Origin: an uncultured Opitutia bacterium
Lineage (GTDB): Bacteria > Verrucomicrobiota > Verrucomicrobiia > Opitutales > Opitutaceae
Direction: 5' to 3'
DNA: 64,000 nt
NCBI GenBank assembly: GCA_903825285.1
Contig: CAIJZY010000017.1
Location: 167,405-231,404 of the forward strand
Shown here: positions 58,403-64,000 of the stretch, one piece after another
Position numbering within the stretch: position 1 is the stretch's first letter
How the letters are laid out: each line of letters opens with the position of its first letter
Made by a program: the position numbers and the translations under genes
Notes under the pieces: model-generated
What the model saw: the letters and a program-made list of their open reading frames with translations, nothing else
What the model was told of the DNA's origin: nothing
Databases searched by the model: none

Positions 58403-59149
58403 TCAATTCCCAATGTCCGGAGAACTTCTTCCCAGCCGCTGAACGGCCTTGGCCTGAAACGCTGCGTGGTCCGGATGGCCCCGAAAATCCACCAATGGAC
58501 TTAGCGCGCCCATTGCGTCGGGTCGGTCTGGAATTTCACGGATGCGGTCACAGTGGATACGCTTGGCCGGCAGCCAATCTAGGAATTCACCGGCGGGTCT
58601 GGCTGTGAGATGACAAGACTTGCCTCCATCTGCTATCCGGCGGAGCAATAATCTTAGGTCGGTGCCCGTGGGTGACTTTGCTTGGTATGTGAGAGAGGAA
58701 AACCCGAGAATGAGGTGTTGGCTTCGGCTGATGCCAATGAGTTGGAGCGACGCCCATGGATGGTAATCAGCCCGAAATCCCAAATCCACGATGAACCAAC
58801 CATCACGGGCCGGCGCATTGTCGGGGAGCGGCGCACCGTATTGGCGCGACTGCCGCTTGGACCACACCACCGTCCGCACCCTAGGGGTTAGCGGGCCGAC
58901 GGTGTTGTTTGCATCATCTCGGAAATCGAGCGGTTGACCTGCAACGTAGTCCCGCAGGACGAACGTCGGATAAGTGCACTCCGCCGCCAGATAGCCTTCG
59001 GTCGATACAAAGGTCACCGTCTCTCCCGACAGAGTCGCATAGATGACCGTGTTGGCCGCCAGACACACGTCGTTTGTCTTGATTGTGCTCAAAGGAAGCT
59101 CCGGCCCGCCATGATGACAGCCACAACAGCAATAACCGCCCAAATCCAA
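58403..59149 (-). CDS. Hypothetical protein
   Basis: 248-codon ORF in a lower-GC region; TTG start uncertain. Confidence 0.4.
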   Translation of the reverse strand: MDLGGYCCCGCHHGGPELPLSTIKTNDVCLAANTVIYATLSGETVTFVSTEGYLAAECTYPTFVLRDYVAGQPLDFRDDANNTVGPLTPRVRTVVWSKRQSRQYGAPLPDNAPARDGWFIVDLGFRADYHPWASLQLIGISRSQHLILGFSSLTYQAKSPTGTDLRLLLRRIADGGKSCHLTARPAGEFLDWLPAKRIHCDRIREIPDRPDAMGALSPLVDFRGHPDHAAFQAKAVQRLGRSSPDIGN

Positions 59150-59412
59150 ATCAACGCCTTCATGGAGTCTGCGATATCGGTGTTAACTACCAACGCGCGC
59201 TCCGACTGCTGTTTCACGATGCCGAGGTCGTCCCGTTGCGCGCCGTTTGCTCCGTAGAGCGGCTGCACGGACTGCCGGACAACCTCGGCGACCATACCCG
59301 GCATATTGGCCTGAAGTGCGGCCAGTTGTGACTTGGCGTCAAGCAAGACGCGCTGTGTTTCTGCCAGTGTTGAATGCGTCGCCGTGGCGAGGTCGATGGC
59401 TTTCTCCATCAT
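59089..59412 (-). CDS. Hypothetical small coiled-coil protein with C-terminal TM
   Basis: MMEKAIDLATATHSTLAETQRVLLDAKSQLAALQ...ALIWIWAVIAVVAVIMAGRSFL. Confidence 0.55.
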   Translation of the reverse strand: MMEKAIDLATATHSTLAETQRVLLDAKSQLAALQANMPGMVAEVVRQSVQPLYGANGAQRDDLGIVKQQSERALVVNTDIADSMKALIWIWAVIAVVAVIMAGRSFL

Positions 59413-59429
59413 CAACCGCGAATCAACCG

Positions 59430-60344
59430 TGCCCGCTGGCGCAGCGGATCGGACCCTGCCTGACGAGTTCCATCGGCATCGCGCCCAACTGGATGCTGGC
59501 GAAGATGGCGGCCGACCTGCACAAGCCGGACGGGCTCACGGTCATTGACGATGCCGACATTCCCGGCCGGCTGCTCGACCTGCCGATCAGCGACTTTCCC
59601 GGCATCGGTTCCCAAATGGAGCTCCGCCTGAAACTGCGCGGCATCGGCACCGTCGAGCAGCTGTACCGGGCGACCAAGTCCCAGCTCCACGGCGCATGGG
59701 GCGGCATTGAGGGCGAGCGCATGTATGAGCGGCTCCGCGGGGCCAGCGTCCCGCTGCCGATTCAGAAGAACCAGACCGTCGGCCATTCGCACGTCCTGCC
59801 GCCCTTCCTGCGCACCCAAGAGAAGGCCCACGCCGTGCTCCACAAGCTGCTCCAGAAGGCCGCCATGCGGCTGCGGGACATCGGCCACTACTCCGGCGGC
59901 CTGACCGTTTGGGTGAGCTACCGCAACGGCGTGAAGTGGTACGACGACCTTCGTTTCAACGAGACGCAGGACACCGTCACCCTGACCGCCGCGCTGAACC
60001 AGCTGTGGCGGCGGCGGCCTTGGGAGCTGCTGCACGCCGAGCCGATGCAGCTCGGGCTGGTCCTGACACACCTGCTCGAGATGCGGGGCCACACCCTCGA
60101 CCTGTTCGAACAGCCCAAGCACGACGCCCGCGAGCGGCTGAACCACGCGGTCGACACGGTCAACCAGACCTTCGGCCACGGCTCGGTCTATTTCGGCGGC
60201 GCCCACGGCGTGATCGAAAACGCTCCGATGCGGATTTCCTTCACCTGCATCCCCAAGCCCGAGATTGAGGAGATCGATCCGAAACGGGAAAGAAGGCTCC
60301 GGCCGCTCCCGCCGAAGCCAGCCGAAGCCGAGTCGCCGGACTGA
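59430..60344 (+). pseudogene. 5'-truncated Y-family DNA polymerase (DinB/UmuC-like)
   Basis: Homology begins at LAQRIGPCLTSSIGIAPNWMLAKMAADLHKPDGLTVIDD, continues ISDFPGIGSQMELRLKLRGIGTVEQL and little-finger region; palm N-terminus with catalytic acidic residues missing. Confidence 0.8.
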
Positions 60345-60366
60345 GCCGGAATCATCCAATCGGAGT

Positions 60367-60517
60367 CAGCCACTGAGAGCACGGATGAACACGGATCGAT
60401 GCCTTGGCAGAAAAGACCAAATACTGTGCGATCCACAAAGCCGGGATGTGTCCGGAAAGGAGTAGGCTCAGGCCGCGACTCTGAAAATCCGTGCCCATCC
60501 GAGTGATCCGTGGCTCA
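60367..60517. repeat. Imperfect inverted repeat CAGCCACTGAGAGCACGGATGAACACGGAT...ATCCGTGCCCATCCGAGTGATCCGTGGCTC
   Basis: Arms at 60367-60396 and 60488-60517. Confidence 0.6.
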
Positions 60518-60651
60518 ATTTCCTGGTTCAAACCGAGCCGTCCGCCGGTTTCGGCACCGCCGTATCCCAGCGGCGGGGCGGAACGACGGATTTTCCAAAA
60601 AAGATGCGCGGAATGGGGGCGGATCGGTGTTATGGACTATCACTCCCCCTC

Positions 60652-61839
60652 ATGCGCCAGTTATTGCTCGCTCTCGCCCTGTCCTTTACCAGCGCGATGG
60701 CCGCCGATTCCCAGATGTTTCGCGGCCATCCCTCCCTTAGCGGTGTGACCCCGCCGCCCGGAAAGCCCTTGGAAGGCAAAATCGCCTGGAGCAGCGCCAC
60801 GATGGGCTGGGAGTTGTACCAGCCGCTGGAGAACATGGACGGTCAGGCCGTGTTCCCCTCCACGCCGGCGGTGGTCGGTGGCCGCATTTATCTCTGCGCC
60901 GGGCCCTACCTCTTCGTGTTCGATGCCGCGGGCCAGCCGGTGTACCATGTGAAGCTCAGCGCCTGCACCTTGGCCAGCCCCACCGTGGTTGACGGACTGG
61001 TGTATGTGTCGACCGATGACGGACGGATGCATGCCGTGGAGGCCAAGGACGGCAAGGAACGCTGGACCGCGGTCATCGGCGCCAATCCGTTCATGAAGCA
61101 GGTGGACAATTGGGATGTGTACCACTCCTCCGCCACGGTCGTGGACGGCGTGCTCTACGTCGGCAGCGCCGACGGCCGGATCTACGCCCTGTCCGCCGCA
61201 AATGGAAAGGAGCTTTGGCATTTTCAGACCGGCCACGTCGTGCGCGCGACGCCCGCGGTGGTGGCGGGCCGGGTGTATTGCGGCAGTTTTGACGGCAAGG
61301 TCTATGCCTTGGACGCGGCCACCGGCAGCAAGCTCTGGGAAGTGGATACCGCGACCAAGGGAACTCCCTGGCACGCCGTGCAGGGTTCCTGCGCCGTCGT
61401 CGACGGGACGGTCTACGTCGGCAGCCGCAGCGGATTCCTGTATGCGATCGACGCGGCCACGGGCAAGGTCCGCTGGCAGGAGAGCCATGACGGCAACTGG
61501 GTTCCCAGTTCGCCGGCGGTGCGCGACGGCATCGCGTATGTCGGCCAGTCTGACGGACACAAAGTCACTGCGGTTTCGCCGGACGGCAAGGTGCTCTGGC
61601 GCATTGACGCCCCGAACGAGACCTTCGCCTCACCCCTGCTGGCCGGGGACATTTTGTATGTGGCCGGCAACGACAACTACAACCAGCAGGGCAAGGGCAG
61701 CCTGTGCGCCCTCGAGGCCAAGACCGGGAAAGTCGTCTGGAAACTGGAGCTGCCCGCCAGCGTGTGGGCTTCGCCCGTGCTGGTGGACGGCACGCTCTAC
61801 GCCGCCTGCGCCGACGGCAAGCTGTACGCGATCCGGTAG
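60652..61839 (+). CDS. Secreted PQQ-binding-like beta-propeller protein (BamB-like repeats)
   Basis: Signal peptide MRQLLLALALSFTSAMAA; repeated VVDGVLYVGSADGRIYALSAANGKELW units. Confidence 0.9.
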   Translation: MRQLLLALALSFTSAMAADSQMFRGHPSLSGVTPPPGKPLEGKIAWSSATMGWELYQPLENMDGQAVFPSTPAVVGGRIYLCAGPYLFVFDAAGQPVYHVKLSACTLASPTVVDGLVYVSTDDGRMHAVEAKDGKERWTAVIGANPFMKQVDNWDVYHSSATVVDGVLYVGSADGRIYALSAANGKELWHFQTGHVVRATPAVVAGRVYCGSFDGKVYALDAATGSKLWEVDTATKGTPWHAVQGSCAVVDGTVYVGSRSGFLYAIDAATGKVRWQESHDGNWVPSSPAVRDGIAYVGQSDGHKVTAVSPDGKVLWRIDAPNETFASPLLAGDILYVAGNDNYNQQGKGSLCALEAKTGKVVWKLELPASVWASPVLVDGTLYAACADGKLYAIR

Positions 61840-61953
61840 GCGGCGGCGGACGGGTCGGCGCGGGTTTACTGTATGGAGAAATATCCGGACGCTTTGGCCG
61901 GCGTCCGCTTGTCCCCGGACGCGGGCTCGTCCACGCTGCCTCCACCCCACCCC

Positions 61954-63195
61954 ATGAATGCCCTGTTCCGTTGCGTCCTCCTCCTCGTTTGTTTCCCCGC
62001 GTTTCTCCGCTCAGCCGCCCCGGCCATGTCCGCCGCGCTGACGGCCGGGCAGGCCGAACGCGCGCAGTGGTGCGCGCTGGCCACCAAGCTGGCGGATCCG
62101 ATTCTTGTCTCCCTTTCGCAGCGTCAGCTCAAGCGCGTCATGCCCGTCGAAGCCTTCGATCCGGCCGCCCGCGCCGCCTCGACTCATCTTGAGGCGCTCG
62201 GCCGCCTGCTGGATGGGCTCGCCCCGTGGCTGGAACTGGGCGGCGATGACACGCCCGAAGGCAGGGAGCGCGCCCGGCTCGCGGACCTCGCCCGCCAGGC
62301 CATCGACGCCGCCACGGACCCGGCCTCCCCGGACAAGATGAACTTCACCGAGGGCGGACAGCCCCTCGTCGACGCCGCGTTTCTCTCTCAGGCCATCCTG
62401 CGCGCCCCGCACGAACTGTGGGACAAACTGGACCCGCGCGTCCGTCAGAACCTCATCACCTGCCTCGAATCGACGCGCACGATCAAGCCGCCGGAAACCA
62501 ACTGGCTGCTCTTCTCCTCCACGGTTGAGGCCCTGTTGCACCGCGTCGGCGCGCACCGCGACGAAGCCCGGCTCATGCACGGGTTGGAGCGCTTCCAGCA
62601 CTGGTACGTCGGCGACGGCGTGTACGGCGACGGCGCCGAGTTCCACTGGGATTACTACAACGCCTATGTCATCCAGCCGATGCTGCTCGATATCCTGGCG
62701 GTCGTCGGCGACGAGACCCCGGAGCTGCGGAATTTCCGCACCGAGGTGCACCAGCGCGCGCAGCGCTACGCCGCCATCCAGGAGCGCCTGATCGCGCCCG
62801 ACGGCACCTTCCCCGTGATCGGCCGCTCCATCGCCTACCGGGCCGGCGCCTTCCAGGGACTGGCCGCCGTCGCCCTGCACCACGAGTTGCCCCCCGCGAT
62901 CCGCCCGGGGCAGGCGCGGGCCGCGCTCAATGCCGTCATCCACCGGACGCTCGATGCGCCCGGCACGTTTGACGACCACGGCTGGCTGCGGCTCGGACTG
63001 GCCGGCCATCAGCCCGCCCTGGCCGAGAAATACATTTCCACCGGCAGCCTGTACCTCTGCAGCTTCGCGTTCCTTCCGCTCGGCCTGCCCGCCTCGGATC
63101 CGTTCTGGACCGAACCCGCCACCCCCACCACGTGGCAGCAGGTCTGGTCCGGCGCCGACCTCCCCGCCGACTCCGCGCTGAAGGCCGCGCACTGA
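61954..63195 (+). CDS. DUF2264 family protein
   Basis: Signal peptide; NWLLFSSTVEALLHRVG, WYVGDGVYGDGAEFHWDYYNAYVIQPMLLDIL. Confidence 0.85.
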   Translation: MNALFRCVLLLVCFPAFLRSAAPAMSAALTAGQAERAQWCALATKLADPILVSLSQRQLKRVMPVEAFDPAARAASTHLEALGRLLDGLAPWLELGGDDTPEGRERARLADLARQAIDAATDPASPDKMNFTEGGQPLVDAAFLSQAILRAPHELWDKLDPRVRQNLITCLESTRTIKPPETNWLLFSSTVEALLHRVGAHRDEARLMHGLERFQHWYVGDGVYGDGAEFHWDYYNAYVIQPMLLDILAVVGDETPELRNFRTEVHQRAQRYAAIQERLIAPDGTFPVIGRSIAYRAGAFQGLAAVALHHELPPAIRPGQARAALNAVIHRTLDAPGTFDDHGWLRLGLAGHQPALAEKYISTGSLYLCSFAFLPLGLPASDPFWTEPATPTTWQQVWSGADLPADSALKAAH

Positions 63196-63206
63196 GCCAA
63201 AACAAA

Positions 63207-63234
63207 ACCCCTCCCGCCATAGAGCGAGAGGGGT
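63207..63234. terminator. Hairpin between convergent DUF2264 gene and tRNA-Glu, likely bidirectional terminator
   Basis: ACCCCTCCCGC...GCGAGAGGGGT. Confidence 0.6.
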
Positions 63235-63239
63235 GAAAT

Positions 63240-63314
63240 TGGTGCCCCCACGGGGAATCGAACCCCGCTTTGAAGATTGAGAATCTCCTGTCCTAACCGA
63301 TAGACGATGAGGGC
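63240..63314 (-). tRNA. tRNA-Glu (anticodon CTC), CCA encoded
   Basis: Reverse complement GCCCTCATCGTCTATCGGTTAGGACAGGAGATTCTCAATCTTCAAAGCGGGGTTCGATTCCCCGTGGGGGCACCA. Confidence 0.95.
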
Positions 63315-63385
63315 GAAAATCGGAGGGGATAGGGTTCGGTTTTAGCGGCGGGCGTCAAGCGAGAGTTTTCAGCTTCTTCGCATGC

Positions 63386-64000
63386 TCAATAAAACAGGGA
63401 GCGGTCCAGGCTGCGGTACCGGATGGCTTCCAGCAGGTGCGGCGCCTCGATGCGCTCGGCCAGGGCCAGGTCCGCGATGGTGCGCGCGACCTTGAGAATC
63501 CGGTCGTAGGCGCGGGCGGAGAGGCTGAGCTGCTCCATGGCCTGCTGCAGGAGGTCGCCGAGCGCGGGCTCGATCGCGCAGTGCCGGCGGATCTGCGCGT
63601 GGGTCATGCGCGCGTTGGCCACCGTGCGGGTGCCGGCGAACCGTTCCTGCTGGCGGGTTCGGGCTGCCTCGGTGCGGGACCGCAGCGCAGCGGAGGTTTC
63701 GCCCGTCTGCTCAGAGCGCAGCTCGCTGAGCGACAGGGCCGGGGCGTCGATGTGGATGTCGATGCGGTCGAGGAGCGGGCCGCTGATGCGGGCGCGGTAG
63801 CGCTGCACCTGGGTCGGCGAGCAGCGGCACTCGTGCTTCGGGTCGCCGAGGTAGCCGCAAGGGCAAGGGTTCATCGCGGCGACGAGCATGAACGCGCAGG
63901 GGAGCGTGACCTTGCCCGCGCTGCGGGAGATGGCGACCTCGCCGTCCTCCAGCGGCTGGCGGAGCACCTCGAGGGCGGAGCGCTTGAACTCCGGCAGCTC
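63386..64000 (-). CDS. comM: YifB/ComM family Mg-chelatase-like ATPase, 5' end truncated by window edge
   Basis: [69 protein letters not shown]. Confidence 0.93.
   Translation of the reverse strand, partial: ELPEFKRSALEVLRQPLEDGEVAISRSAGKVTLPCAFMLVAAMNPCPCGYLGDPKHECRCSPTQVQRYRARISGPLLDRIDIHIDAPALSLSELRSEQTGETSAALRSRTEAARTRQQERFAGTRTVANARMTHAQIRRHCAIEPALGDLLQQAMEQLSLSARAYDRILKVARTIADLALAERIEAPHLLEAIRYRSLDRSLFY

Larger units (their letters stand above)
55648..63259. mobile_element. Putative tRNA-Glu-associated integrated element or remnant
   Basis: 20-bp direct repeat TGGTGCCCCCACGGGGAATC at 55648-55667 and in the 3' end of tRNA-Glu at 63240-63259; plasmid-like genes and pseudogenes between. 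Confidence 0.6.

Noticed and set aside
1-64000. CRISPR arrays, rRNA genes, intact IS elements, prophage structural genes
   Set aside because: Looked for and not found; no regularly spaced repeats, rRNA motifs or transposase/capsid/terminase signatures seen

Overview
This 64 kb window is GC-rich bacterial chromosome. Gene content and family composition look like Verrucomicrobia, probably Opitutaceae, but that placement is inferred, not tested. Most of it is ordinary core and metabolic coding sequence: asnB fragment, recR with YbaB, lexA, pfkA, MntR with Nramp, RbsABC-type sugar ABC transporter, argA, proS-clpS, a family-B DNA polymerase, rnr, glgA, photolyase, ndk, rpoZ, GlpT-like MFS, comM/yifB fragment. 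There are two tRNA genes, Gly-TCC and Glu-CTC. Points of most interest: (1) a tightly packed operon of a fused tandem adenylate kinase, a two-domain polyphosphate:AMP phosphotransferase (PPK2) and a SulP-STAS-cNMP-binding transporter; (2) a 7.6 kb segment bounded by a 20-bp direct repeat of the tRNA-Glu 3' end, carrying a RepA-like ATPase with iteron-like repeats and a large hairpin upstream, a DUF6573-like protein, a deleted DNA methyltransferase remnant and a 5'-truncated Y-family polymerase, with no recognisable integrase; (3) two overlapping copies of a palindromic motif directly in front of lexA; (4) a perfect palindrome between divergent mntR and an OMP-like/mntH/usp operon; (5) a probable 6S RNA; (6) a giant PAS/GAF histidine kinase broken by a 1-nt frameshift inside its HisKA domain; (7) several MITE/REP-like inverted repeats. 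All family names come from reading motifs; no database search was run.
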